This document shows positions 7,753 to 15,733 of a stretch of DNA of 34,220 nucleotides, piece by piece; the first letter of the stretch is position 1; each line of letters begins with the position of its first letter. The notes under the pieces are model-generated. The model ran no database searches. It saw only the letters and a program-made list of their open reading frames with translations, and was not told the origin of the DNA. The position numbers and the translations under genes are program-made. This stretch comes from Acidobacteriota bacterium (GTDB taxonomy: Bacteria > Acidobacteriota > Terriglobia > Acidiferrales > UBA7541), in NCBI GenBank assembly GCA_021788095.1, contig JAJYLB010000039.1, positions 1 to 34,220 on the forward strand, in the 5' to 3' direction.

Positions 7753-9270
7753 ATGCCAAAGCAGCCGAGAAAGATCGATCTAGATCGGATTTGCGGAGTC
7801 GCGGCGGCAGAGACCGCGCGCGCACTCGCTCGTCAGGTTCGCCAGGCGCTCCGCTTGACGCGCACGGTGGAGTTGCGCCTCGATTGGCTGCGCAGCGACC
7901 GGGAGCGCAGCCGCTTCCTCACTTGGCTGGCGCGGCAGCGCCTGCGCGGCAACCTGATTGCCACCTGCCGGCGCCAGGTGGCGGGCGGGCGTTTCCACGG
8001 GAGCGTTGCAGCGGAGCGGCGGATTCTCGGCGCCGCCGTCGACGCGGGTTGCCGTTGGTACGACGTCGAAATCGAGAGTTTGGAGCGCAACCGGGATTTC
8101 TCCGCTATTCCCGGAGCCCAGGCGATCGTTTCCCTGCACCGGTTCGGGCGGCCGGTGCGCGATCCCGGAAGGCTGCTCCGGAAGTTGCAGCGGTATCCCG
8201 GAGCCCTGGGGAAGCTGGCGGTGGCTTGCGATGGATTGCGCGACGCCGTTCGTTTGATTCGCCTGGCGCGCCCGGCGCTCTCCGGACGAAGCCGCCCCGA
8301 GGGAATCATCACCGTACCCATGGGACCCGTGGCGCCGGCGATCCGGCTGTTGGCTCTCCGCGAAGGCAGCCCGCTCGTCTATGCGTCCGTGGACGAACCC
8401 GTGGCGCCGGGTCAGACCCGGCTCGAAACAACCGTGCGGGAATACCGCGCCGGTGAGATCGGTCCGGAAACCCGGGTTTACGGAATCATTGGAAACAAGG
8501 TGGGAAAGTCGATCTCGCCGGCGATGCACAACGCCGCGTTCGCGGCGAGGGGGCTGAACGCCGTCTTCCTTCCCTTCCTCGTTCCCGACCTGAGCGATTT
8601 TCTCGAGGTCGTCGCGCCGCTGGGCCTCGGGGGATTCAGCGTGACGATTCCGCACAAGCAGGCGATCGTCCCGCGGCTCGACGCGTGCGACCGGCTGGCG
8701 AAGAGATTGGCAGCGGTAAACACCGTGGTGGTACGGCGCGGGCGGCTTCACGGCTACAATACGGACTACGCCGGCGTGCTCGATGCCCTCCGGGGCAAGG
8801 TGCGACTGGAAGGCGCTCGGGTGCTGCTGGTAGGCGCGGGCGGGGCCGCGCGGGCGGCCGCTTTTGCTCTCGGCGATGCCGGCGCGCGCGTGAGCATTCT
8901 GGCGCGGCGGCCGGAACAGGCGCGGAAACTGGCCATGGCGAGCGGCAGCGTGACGGCGGCGCGGGAGGAAATTCGGCGCCAGTCGTTCGATCTCATCGTC
9001 AACGCCACGCCGGTGGGTATGGCGCCGGACCGCAGCGCGCCGCTCGCGCCCGGCGAATTGAACGCGCCGGCCGTCTTCGATATGGTGTACCGGCCGATCG
9101 CGACGCCCCTGCTCCGCATGGCGCGGGCGCGCGGCCTCCGGTGCATTTCGGGCGTGGACATGCTCGTGGCGCAAGGCGTGGCGCAATGGGAGTTGTGGAC
9201 CGGCGAGAAGGCGCCCGCACGCCTGATGAAGCGCGCCGCGCTCCGAGCGCTCCGCCGGGACGCGGAGTAG
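7753..9270 (+). CDS. aroDE: Bifunctional 3-dehydroquinate dehydratase (type I) / shikimate dehydrogenase
   Basis: A 505-residue fusion catalysing two consecutive shikimate-pathway steps, 3-dehydroquinate to 3-dehydroshikimate and then to shikimate with NADPH. The N-terminal half is a type I dehydratase: ELRLD at 40-44, E106 in YDVEIE, H129 in IVSLHRF, Schiff-base K154 in GKLAVACDG, and the substrate-binding R198 and APGQ at 218-221. The usual Asp after the catalytic His is Arg here. The shikimate dehydrogenase starts near 241 (VYGIIGNKVGKSISPAMHN), with catalytic K302 in TIPHK, N323, D338 in GYNTDYAG, the NADP loop GAGGAARA at 361-368 and NATPVGM at 417. The fusion is common in Acidobacteria, Chlamydiae and plants. 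trpE follows after a repeat, so the segment serves aromatic amino acid synthesis. Confidence 0.92.
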   Translation: MPKQPRKIDLDRICGVAAAETARALARQVRQALRLTRTVELRLDWLRSDRERSRFLTWLARQRLRGNLIATCRRQVAGGRFHGSVAAERRILGAAVDAGCRWYDVEIESLERNRDFSAIPGAQAIVSLHRFGRPVRDPGRLLRKLQRYPGALGKLAVACDGLRDAVRLIRLARPALSGRSRPEGIITVPMGPVAPAIRLLALREGSPLVYASVDEPVAPGQTRLETTVREYRAGEIGPETRVYGIIGNKVGKSISPAMHNAAFAARGLNAVFLPFLVPDLSDFLEVVAPLGLGGFSVTIPHKQAIVPRLDACDRLAKRLAAVNTVVVRRGRLHGYNTDYAGVLDALRGKVRLEGARVLLVGAGGAARAAAFALGDAGARVSILARRPEQARKLAMASGSVTAAREEIRRQSFDLIVNATPVGMAPDRSAPLAPGELNAPAVFDMVYRPIATPLLRMARARGLRCISGVDMLVAQGVAQWELWTGEKAPARLMKRAALRALRRDAE

Positions 9271-9289
9271 CGACACGCCGGGAGGTGTC

Positions 9290-9400
9290 TTTCAAGGCTG
9301 TCCTCCCGAGCGCAGCGAAGGTTTCCGACCTCGGTTTGCGAGGAATGGACGGAATGCTTCGCTTCGCTCAGGATGGCTGCCGGGGAAGCGGCTTACGGAT
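9290..9400. repeat. REP/MITE-like intergenic repeat, copy 1
   Basis: Between aroDE and trpE. The left part reads GCTGTCCTCCCGAGCGCAGC and the right part GCTTCGCTCAGGATGGC, so the ends are imperfectly complementary and could fold into a long hairpin. A related element with TGTCATTCTGA and TCAGGATGACA ends lies at 18276-18394. Such elements, built on 'cattctgagcgaag', are scattered through many acidobacterial genomes. No coding role is apparent. Confidence 0.6.
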
Positions 9401-9426
9401 TTCGCTAACGCGATACTAGAGCGAGA

Positions 9427-11034
9427 ATGCTGATACCGGACTACGAAAGCTTTCGGCGACTAGCTCGCGAGGGGAACCTGGTTCCCGTCTGCGAGGTCTT
9501 TCGGGCGGATCTGCTCACCCCCGTCGGCGCCTACCTGCGGCTGGCGCGGCGCTCCCGCTACGCCTGCCTGCTCGAGAGCATCGAAGGCGCGGAGAAGATC
9601 GCGCGCTACACGTTCCTCGGAGTCGATCCCTCGGCCACCTTCCGGTACAAGAACGGAGCGGCCACACTCGAAGAGGCCGGCCGAACGCGCCCAACAAGCG
9701 AGAACCCCGTCGAGTGGCTGCGAAGCCTACTGCGGCGTTACCGGCCGGTGCGGCTGGGGGAACTCCCGCCGTTGGTGGCCGTGGCCATCGGCTATTTCGG
9801 CTACGAGATGGTGCGGCTGGTTGAACGGATTCCAGCGGCGGCCGAAGACGATCTCGGCCTGGACGACGCCGTACTCATGCTCTATCGGGGATTGGTGGTT
9901 TTCGATCACGTCAAGCACCGGATCTGGGTGGTGCGAAACGTCTACACGGACGAGGGAGGAAGCCTGCGCGCGCTCTTCGACGCGGCGGTGAAGGAGGTGC
10001 GGGAGACGCGGAGGAAGCTCGAGGCGCCCCTGCGTGGAGCGGGATCGCCACCCGGCTTCGAGGCCTCGAGAGCCCCGCGCGCGAACGGGACGGGAGCCAC
10101 CCGCCGCTTGGATCGCCGCTTCCCCGTCGACTTCGGCAACCTCCACCATGCCCCCGGCGCCGCGGACGGACGCGCCGGGGGCGTTCGAGGCAAACCGCCC
10201 CGCGTCTACTCGAACATGCCGAAGTCGGCGTTCCTGGCGGCGGTGGCGAAGGCCAAGCGCTACATCCGCGCGGGCGATGCGTTCCAGGTGGTGCCCAGTC
10301 AGCGCTTCGCCGCGCCCACGCCCGCCGATCCTTTCGATATCTATCGGGCGCTGCGCGTGGCGAATCCCTCACCCTATCTCTTCTTCCTGAAGCTGGGGGA
10401 TACGGCCGTGGCGGGAAGCTCGCCCGAGATGCTGGTCAAGGTGCAAGGGCGCGACGCTTTCTACCGGCCCATCGCCGGCACGCGCTGGCGCGGCCGGGAC
10501 GAAGCCGAAGACCAGCGCATGGCCGCCGAGATGCTGGCCGATCCCAAGGAGCGCGCCGAGCACATCATGCTGGTCGATCTCGGCCGAAACGACCTGGGCC
10601 GCGTCTCGGAATACGGCAGCGTCAAGGTGGAAGAGCTGATGTTCGTCGAGCGGTTTTCGCAGGTGATGCACATCGTCTCCCGACTCAAGGGACGCCTGCG
10701 AGCCGATGTCGATTGCCTGGATGCCCTGATGGCCTGCTTCCCCGCCGGCACGCTGACGGGAGCGCCGAAGGTGCGCGCCATGGAGATCATCCGCGAGCTG
10801 GAGCCGACGCGCCGCGGGGTCTACTCCGGCGCGGTGCTCTACCTCGATTTCTCCGGGAACTTGGATTCCTGCATCGCCATCCGCACCCTGGTTCTCCACG
10901 ATCGCGTCGCCTATTTCCAGGCGGGATGCGGGGTGGTGGCCGACTCGGTTCCGCGGCTGGAGTACCTGGAGACGTTGAACAAGGCGCGGGCTTTGGTGGC
11001 GGCGCTGCGCATGGCGGAGCATCCTGGCGATTAG
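9427..11034 (+). CDS. trpE: Anthranilate synthase component I
   Basis: The large subunit of anthranilate synthase, converting chorismate plus ammonia from TrpG to anthranilate, the committed step of tryptophan synthesis. It has 535 residues. The N-terminal domain carries LLES at 48-51, the usual tryptophan feedback-binding signature. The chorismate-binding domain begins near 262, with PIAGTRWRG at 348 (usually GTRPRG), AEHIMLVDLGRNDLGRV at 377-393, GTLTGAPKVRAMEII at 441-455 and GCGVVADSVP near 500. Between the domains, residues 200-258 form a Gly/Pro/Arg/Ala-rich insert not expected in the family; it is encoded by very GC-rich DNA with a perfect 11-base inverted repeat. GAGCGAG lies just before the ATG. 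trpG follows about 95 bases later, beyond a strong hairpin. Confidence 0.93.
   Translation: MLIPDYESFRRLAREGNLVPVCEVFRADLLTPVGAYLRLARRSRYACLLESIEGAEKIARYTFLGVDPSATFRYKNGAATLEEAGRTRPTSENPVEWLRSLLRRYRPVRLGELPPLVAVAIGYFGYEMVRLVERIPAAAEDDLGLDDAVLMLYRGLVVFDHVKHRIWVVRNVYTDEGGSLRALFDAAVKEVRETRRKLEAPLRGAGSPPGFEASRAPRANGTGATRRLDRRFPVDFGNLHHAPGAADGRAGGVRGKPPRVYSNMPKSAFLAAVAKAKRYIRAGDAFQVVPSQRFAAPTPADPFDIYRALRVANPSPYLFFLKLGDTAVAGSSPEMLVKVQGRDAFYRPIAGTRWRGRDEAEDQRMAAEMLADPKERAEHIMLVDLGRNDLGRVSEYGSVKVEELMFVERFSQVMHIVSRLKGRLRADVDCLDALMACFPAGTLTGAPKVRAMEIIRELEPTRRGVYSGAVLYLDFSGNLDSCIAIRTLVLHDRVAYFQAGCGVVADSVPRLEYLETLNKARALVAALRMAEHPGD
10150..10182. repeat. Perfect inverted repeat inside trpE linker
   Basis: GCCCCCGGCGC (10150-10160) and its exact complement GCGCCGGGGGC (10172-10182) flank an 11-base loop, within the in-frame low-complexity insert of trpE. 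The style resembles the hairpin just after the gene (11034-11074), whose arms are GCCCCAGGCGC/GCGCCTGGGGC. Confidence 0.75.
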
Positions 11035-11074
11035 CCCCAGGCGCATCCCGAAGGTTCGGGACGGCGCCTGGGGC
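11034..11074. repeat. Strong nested hairpin between trpE and trpG
   Basis: Outer arms GCCCCAGGCGC (11034-11044) and GCGCCTGGGGC (11064-11074) are perfectly complementary. An inner near-palindrome TCCCGAAGGTTCGGGA (11046-11061) extends the fold. No T-run follows on either strand, so a REP-type element or mRNA-stabilising stem is more likely than an intrinsic terminator. The first base overlaps the trpE stop codon. Confidence 0.75.
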
Positions 11075-11129
11075 ACCCACAAAAATTGGCTCCGCGGGTT
11101 TCTGACAAAGGGCGAATGACCGGGGAAAA

Positions 11130-11693
11130 ATGATTCTGCTCATCGACAACTACGACTCCTTCACCTACAACCTCGCGCAATTCCTCGGACAATTGGGCGA
11201 AACGCTGGACGTGCGGCGAAACGACCGAATCACACTCGACGAAATCGCCGCGCTCGCTCCCGACCGCATCGTCATCTCCCCCGGACCCGGCATTCCCCGC
11301 CGCGCCGGCCTCACCATCCCCGCGATTCGCGCCTTTGCCGGCCGAATCCCCATTCTGGGCGTCTGCCTCGGACATCAGGCCATCGGCGAGGCGTTTGGCG
11401 GACGCGTCGTTCGCGCTCCGGAAATCATGCACGGGAAGACGAGCGCGATCCGCCACGACGGGAAAACCATTTTCCGCCGCCTGCCGCCCGGCTTCCTGGC
11501 CACGCGCTACCATTCGCTCATCGTGGAGCGAAAAACGCTTCCGCGCGTGCTGGAAATTTCCGCCGAAACCGGCGACGGCATCATCATGGGCCTGCGCCAC
11601 CGCAAATGGAAAGTGGAGGGCGTGCAGTTCCATCCCGAATCGGTGCTCACCGACGTCGGTCTTCAGCTCCTCCGCAATTTCCTCGCCCTTTAA
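11130..11693 (+). CDS. trpG: Anthranilate / aminodeoxychorismate synthase glutamine amidotransferase
   Basis: A 187-residue class I glutamine amidotransferase that releases ammonia from glutamine and passes it to TrpE. It starts MILLIDNYDSFTYNLAQFLG, the family signature. The oxyanion region SPGPGIPRRAG begins at residue 50, the catalytic Cys79 sits in GVCLGHQAIGEAFGG, and His168 and Glu170 of the triad are in GVQFHPESVLT. HGKTS at 101 is typical of TrpG/PabA. It lies directly after trpE in the same direction. With a class IV aminotransferase near 28.5 kb that could be a PabC, the protein may also serve folate synthesis as PabA, as in other bacteria with a single amphibolic subunit (inference). 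Confidence 0.92.
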   Translation: MILLIDNYDSFTYNLAQFLGQLGETLDVRRNDRITLDEIAALAPDRIVISPGPGIPRRAGLTIPAIRAFAGRIPILGVCLGHQAIGEAFGGRVVRAPEIMHGKTSAIRHDGKTIFRRLPPGFLATRYHSLIVERKTLPRVLEISAETGDGIIMGLRHRKWKVEGVQFHPESVLTDVGLQLLRNFLAL

Positions 11694-11738
11694 GCAGGCG
11701 TGCCCGCGCGCATCGGGCCAAGGTCTGCGAGACCATGA

Positions 11739-11813
11739 CTCACCGCGGAGACGCAGAGATCGCCGAGGCCGCAGACCGTCATCCCTCCGCGGCCTCTGCG
11801 CCTCTGCCGTGAG
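11739..11813. repeat. Imperfect inverted repeat ('cgcggagacgcagag' type)
   Basis: In the 245-base gap between trpG and the AsmA-like gene. CTCACCGCGGAGACGCAGAG at the left and CTCTGCGCCTCTGCCGTGAG at the right are complementary at 17 of 20 positions, about 35 bases apart. This 'accgcggagacgcagag' repeat style is widespread in acidobacterial and other soil bacterial genomes. The rest of the gap holds no recognised feature. Confidence 0.65.
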
Positions 11814-11938
11814 CCGTCCCCCCGTCACCGGCCACGAAGTGCGGGGCATCCGGTCATTGCACGCGCTGGTGACCGGCAGTATGATGCCAGCCACGGGGAA
11901 TTTATTCCCTTCCAAGCGAGACCGAAGGGAGGCAGGCC

Positions 11939-13279
11939 ATGACGAAAGGCAAGAAGCCGCTCCTGATTGCGGGAATCGTGGTTGCGGTCATCCTGTTGGC
12001 CTTGATCGTTACGCCATTCTTTATCCAGGCCGATACGTTTCGTCCGGAAATCGAGCAGGCGCTCGGCGGGATGCTGAACCGGCAAGTTACCATCGGGCAT
12101 TTGAGCGTTTCTTTGTTCCGCGGCAGCTTGGTTGCCGATAAGATCGCCATCGGAGACGATCCGGCATACAGCCATCAGCCGTTTCTTACGGCCCAATCGC
12201 TTGCCATCGGCGTTGACGTCATGCCGCTGATTTTCTCCCGCGTGCTCAATGTCCATTCCCTGACCATCGACCACCCCAACGTCCAACTGCTTCGCGACGC
12301 GCATGGCAACTGGAATTTCGATTCGCTGGGCGGAAAAGCCGCCACCGATCCGCCGGCTCCGAAAAGCGCGGCAAGTCCGGCGATCCGGAGCATTTCGATC
12401 GCCCAATTCGCGGTGAATGACGCCGCCGTGGCCTTCGGCGATGCCGGCCAGCCCACCCGCCTCGCCTACCAGAACGCCAACCTCGCCGCGCGCAACGTCT
12501 CGGCCACCCGGGCGTTCCCGCTCACCTTCGACGCCCGCACGCCAGGCGGCGGCAAGCTGAATCTAAACGCGAACGTCGGCCCGCTCTCGGAAACGAATGC
12601 CAATCGCCTGCCTTTCCAAGGCGCGCTGAAAGTGCAGAACGTGCCCGCGCAAGACGTTCAGAATCTGCTCGCGGTGCTCGGCTACGCGTTGCCGCAGGGC
12701 TCGGCGCTCCAGGGCGGCACCATCCAGGCGAACCTCACCTTACACGGACCTTTTGAGCGCCTCGTGACTTCGGGACCGGTAAAGCTGACGAACGTTCGCC
12801 TCCAGGGTTACAGCCTGCTCGGGGAGTTGTCGCGGGCGCTGGGCACCGTCGGCGGAAACTCAGGCGGCGACACGCTCATCGAGATCGCCAGTTCCGACCT
12901 TCGCTATGCTCCGGAGGGTTTGCAAGCGGTCCACCTCGACATCGTGATCCCGGCGCTGGGAATCCTCACCGGCTCGGGCACGGTTTCCGCGGATAACCAA
13001 GTGAATTTCCAGATGGTGGCGAAGCTGGCGGGTTCGAGCCCGCTCGCTCAGCTGGTCAATCTGTCCATGCTTGGCCAGCAGACGGGCGGCGGACTTCCCT
13101 TCCACATTCGCGGCACCACCTCCCATCCCGACATCGTCCCGGATGTACACGGCATCGTCAATTCCGCGCTGGGAGGCCTCGTGAAATCGCGCGTGCTCGG
13201 CCAGCCAACGCAAAAGAGCGGCGGCGTCGGGGGGGGAATCCTGGGCGGCTTGTTCGGAAAGAAAACCAAGCATCGGTAG
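11939..13279 (+). CDS. AsmA family protein (membrane-anchored, periplasmic)
   Basis: A 446-residue AsmA-like protein, a family anchored in the inner membrane with a long beta-rich periplasmic part, related to bridge-like lipid-transport proteins (TamB/YhdP) and linked to outer-membrane homeostasis. One membrane helix at residues 7-29 follows a KGKK cluster. The AsmA N-terminal pattern follows: IEQALGGMLNRQVTIGHLSVSLFRGSLVADKIAIGDDP, then LNVHSLTIDHPNVQLLRDAHGNWNFDSL. The mid-region (about 200-400) is repeated beta-strand sequence, and the C-terminus is Gly-rich (GGVGGGILGGLFGKKTKHR). It is shorter than E. coli AsmA (about 617). GGGAGGCAGGCC precedes the ATG. It sits between trpG and the facing trpD and has no evident link to tryptophan. 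Confidence 0.8.
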   Translation: MTKGKKPLLIAGIVVAVILLALIVTPFFIQADTFRPEIEQALGGMLNRQVTIGHLSVSLFRGSLVADKIAIGDDPAYSHQPFLTAQSLAIGVDVMPLIFSRVLNVHSLTIDHPNVQLLRDAHGNWNFDSLGGKAATDPPAPKSAASPAIRSISIAQFAVNDAAVAFGDAGQPTRLAYQNANLAARNVSATRAFPLTFDARTPGGGKLNLNANVGPLSETNANRLPFQGALKVQNVPAQDVQNLLAVLGYALPQGSALQGGTIQANLTLHGPFERLVTSGPVKLTNVRLQGYSLLGELSRALGTVGGNSGGDTLIEIASSDLRYAPEGLQAVHLDIVIPALGILTGSGTVSADNQVNFQMVAKLAGSSPLAQLVNLSMLGQQTGGGLPFHIRGTTSHPDIVPDVHGIVNSALGGLVKSRVLGQPTQKSGGVGGGILGGLFGKKTKHR

Positions 13280-13317
13280 AGGAAAGGGACGCCCGCAAGA
13301 ACCGATGCGGGTCGCAC

Positions 13318-13343
13318 AAACTACAAAACCCTGGGGGTAGTTT
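13318..13343. terminator. Candidate bidirectional terminator hairpin
   Basis: AAACTAC (13318-13324) and GTAGTTT (13337-13343) form perfect 7-base arms around a 12-base loop, in the 129-base gap between the convergent AsmA-like gene and trpD. A second small hairpin (CCCGCA / TGCGGG, 13292-13311) precedes it. The short A/T ends suit termination on both strands, but there is no long T-tract, so the assignment is tentative. Confidence 0.4.
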
Positions 13344-13408
13344 GGGCGCCACGCTCTTCCGGCGTCTTGCGCGGGAAGGGTGGGCTGGCGGCAACTTTCA
13401 CCCCGCGC

Positions 13409-14443
13409 TCACGCCCTGGCGAGCGCGAGGAAGCGGGCGAGGGCTTCGAGTTTGGCGGCGGCGGCGCCCGAATCAATCGACTGCGCCGCAAGCGCCGCTC
13501 CCGCGCACCAATCCGGAACGCGGCCGGCGGCTACGAGCGCGGCCGCCGCGTTGATCAGGACGGCGTCGCGAACCGGGCCCGGCTCGCCGCCTAGCACGGA
13601 GCGGAGGATGGCCGCGTTGCGGGCGGGGTCGCCTCCCCCGAGCGCCGAAAGGGGCGCGCGAGCCACGCCAAAATCTTCGGGAACGATTTTCCCGGTGCGC
13701 ACCGACCCACCGGAAAGCTCGGCCACGAAGGTGGGCCCGGAAACGGTGATCTCGTCCAGCCCATCGCTCCCGTGCACCACAAAGGCCCGGGAAACCCCCA
13801 GCGCGCCGAGCGCCTGGGCCATTCGCTCGGCAAACTCCGCCGCGAACACTCCCACGACCTGCGCCGTCGCTCCCGCGGGATTCGTGAGCGGACCCAGCAG
13901 ATTGAAGACGGTGCGCAGCCTCAGTTCTCGCCGCGCGCGCATCGCATGTCTCATCGCCGGATGGACGGCCGGAGCGAACAGAAAACCGATGCCAACTTCC
14001 TCGATGGCGCGGCCGGCGAGCGCGAGTTCGTGTTCGGGATCGATACCGAGCGCCTCGAGAACGTCCGCGGAGCCGCAGGAAGAGCTGATCGAGCGGTTGC
14101 CGTGCTTGGCCACGCGGATTCCCGCTCCTGACACCACGAAGGCGGCTGCCGTCGAGATATTGAACGTGCCCAACCCATCGCCGCCGGTTCCGCACGTGTC
14201 CACGACGACGCCCGGAGCGGGGAGATGGCCGGCGGGATAGAGCGGCCGCGCGTGCCGGCGCATGGCGCGGGCGAAGCCCACGAGCTCCTCCACCGTCTCT
14301 CCGTTGCGACGCAGAGCCATCAGCAGGCCGCCGATTTGGGCGTCGGTGGCCCCGCCCGAGAGGATCTGTTCCATCGCCGCCTCGGCCTGCGCCGAATCCA
14401 AATGGCCGCCGGCAGCGAGCGCCTCGAGTGCGTCCCGGATCAT
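13409..14443 (-). CDS. trpD: Anthranilate phosphoribosyltransferase
   Basis: A 344-residue class IV phosphoribosyltransferase joining anthranilate to PRPP, the second step of tryptophan synthesis. The start at 14443 (MIRDALEALAAGGHLDSAQA) matches the family; the frame is open to 14794, but that part lies opposite sucC and is not family-like. The PRPP-binding loop CGTGGDGLGTFNIST is at 84-98, KHGNRSISSSCGSADVLEALG at 113-133 (usually KHGNRAVSS), and the anthranilate-binding RTVFNLLGPLTNPA near 177-190. It is on the opposite strand from trpE/trpG and convergent with the AsmA-like gene, so it must be transcribed separately. Only 96 bases separate its start from that of sucC, where both promoters should lie. 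Confidence 0.93.
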   Translation of the reverse strand: MIRDALEALAAGGHLDSAQAEAAMEQILSGGATDAQIGGLLMALRRNGETVEELVGFARAMRRHARPLYPAGHLPAPGVVVDTCGTGGDGLGTFNISTAAAFVVSGAGIRVAKHGNRSISSSCGSADVLEALGIDPEHELALAGRAIEEVGIGFLFAPAVHPAMRHAMRARRELRLRTVFNLLGPLTNPAGATAQVVGVFAAEFAERMAQALGALGVSRAFVVHGSDGLDEITVSGPTFVAELSGGSVRTGKIVPEDFGVARAPLSALGGGDPARNAAILRSVLGGEPGPVRDAVLINAAAALVAAGRVPDWCAGAALAAQSIDSGAAAAKLEALARFLALARA

Positions 14444-14539
14444 GAGGATGTTCGTTCCTTGCCCATCCGCGCCAGGAACGGTTACACTGGCGCCGTTCAC
14501 GCAAAATGATTTCGTGATTGTAGCATCGGCCAAGCCGGC

Positions 14540-15703
14540 ATGAAGATCCACGAATACCAAGCCAAACAAATCCTCTCCCGCCACGCCGTCGCGATTCCCC
14601 GAGGACAACTGGCCACCACTCCCGAACAGGCGCGCGCGATCGCCGAACGGCTGGGCAGCGGAACCGTGGTCGTCAAAGCGCAGATTCACGCCGGGGGCCG
14701 CGGCAAGGCGGGCGGAGTGAAGCGCGCGCGGTCGCCCGAAGACGCCGAGCGCGCGGCCAACGCCATACTCGGCAAGAGGTTGGTGACGCCGCAAACCGGC
14801 GCCGAAGGCCGCCTCGTGCGCAAGGTGCTGGTCGAGGAGGGGCTGGACATTCGCCGGGAGTTATACCTGGGGTTGCTGGTGGATCGCGCGGCGGCGGCTC
14901 CGGTCCTGATGGCCAGCGCGGCGGGCGGAATGGAGATCGAGGAGGTGGCGAAGGAAAAGCCGGAATCGATCTTGAGGGAGCGCCTCTCCGCCGGCTTCGG
15001 GCTCGAATCCTACCAGGCGCGAAAGCTGGCGTTTGCGCTGGATCTGGCGCCCGAACTCGTCGGCCAGGCGGTGAAACTTTTCGGGGGGTTGTACCGCGCC
15101 TTCGTCGAAACCGACTCTTCGCTCGTCGAAATCAATCCCTGCGTCGTCACCGGAGACGGCCGGCTGGTGGCGCTCGACGCCAAGATGAATTTCGACGACA
15201 ACGCCCTCTATCGCCATCCCGAGCTGGCCGAGCTGCGCGACCTGGACGAGGAGGCTCCGCTTGAAGTGGAAGCCTCCCAATACAAGCTCAATTACATCAA
15301 GCTCGAAGGCAACGTGGGCTGCATGGTCAACGGCGCCGGCTTGGCCATGGCGACCATGGACATCATCAAGCTCTCCGGCGGCAGCCCCGCGAATTTCCTC
15401 GACGTCGGCGGCGGCGCCTCCGCCGATCAGGTCAAGAACGCCTTTCGCATCCTGACCAGCGACCCCGCGGTGCGCGCGGTCTTGATCAACATTTTCGGCG
15501 GCATTCTCCGCTGCGACGTCCTGGCCACCGGCGTGGTCCACGCGGCGCGCGAACTCGGGCTGAAGGTGCCGGTCGTCGTCCGCATGGAGGGCACGAACGT
15601 CGAACGCGGCCGCGAGATCCTCGAGGAGTCGGGATTGAACTTCACGGTCGCCACCGGCATGAAGGACGGCGCGCAAAAAGCCGTGCGTCTGGCGAGCGCG
15701 TAA
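14540..15703 (+). CDS. sucC: Succinyl-CoA synthetase (ADP-forming), beta subunit
   Basis: The 387-residue nucleotide- and succinate-binding subunit of succinyl-CoA synthetase, which makes ATP or GTP from succinyl-CoA in the TCA cycle. It starts [17 protein letters not shown], as the family does. The ATP-grasp domain includes [18 protein letters not shown] at 45-62 and [19 protein letters not shown] near 197-215. The C-terminal CoA-ligase domain shows [27 protein letters not shown] and [18 protein letters not shown]. Length is standard (E. coli 388). No clear Shine-Dalgarno precedes the ATG. It heads a sucC-sucD-ndk run on the plus strand, divergent from trpD. Confidence 0.95.
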   Translation: MKIHEYQAKQILSRHAVAIPRGQLATTPEQARAIAERLGSGTVVVKAQIHAGGRGKAGGVKRARSPEDAERAANAILGKRLVTPQTGAEGRLVRKVLVEEGLDIRRELYLGLLVDRAAAAPVLMASAAGGMEIEEVAKEKPESILRERLSAGFGLESYQARKLAFALDLAPELVGQAVKLFGGLYRAFVETDSSLVEINPCVVTGDGRLVALDAKMNFDDNALYRHPELAELRDLDEEAPLEVEASQYKLNYIKLEGNVGCMVNGAGLAMATMDIIKLSGGSPANFLDVGGGASADQVKNAFRILTSDPAVRAVLINIFGGILRCDVLATGVVHAARELGLKVPVVVRMEGTNVERGREILEESGLNFTVATGMKDGAQKAVRLASA

Positions 15704-15733
15704 AGCAGGAAGCAGAGGAAGCAAAGGAAGCAG

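Noticed and set aside
11034..11074. Intrinsic terminator or tryptophan attenuator
   Set aside because: There is no T-run after the stem, no leader peptide with Trp codons, and the position is between trpE and trpG, not upstream of trpE.
14444..14794. Upstream extension of trpD into sucC
   Set aside because: The frame stays open, but those residues are not TrpD-like and lie antisense to sucC; the family start is at 14443.
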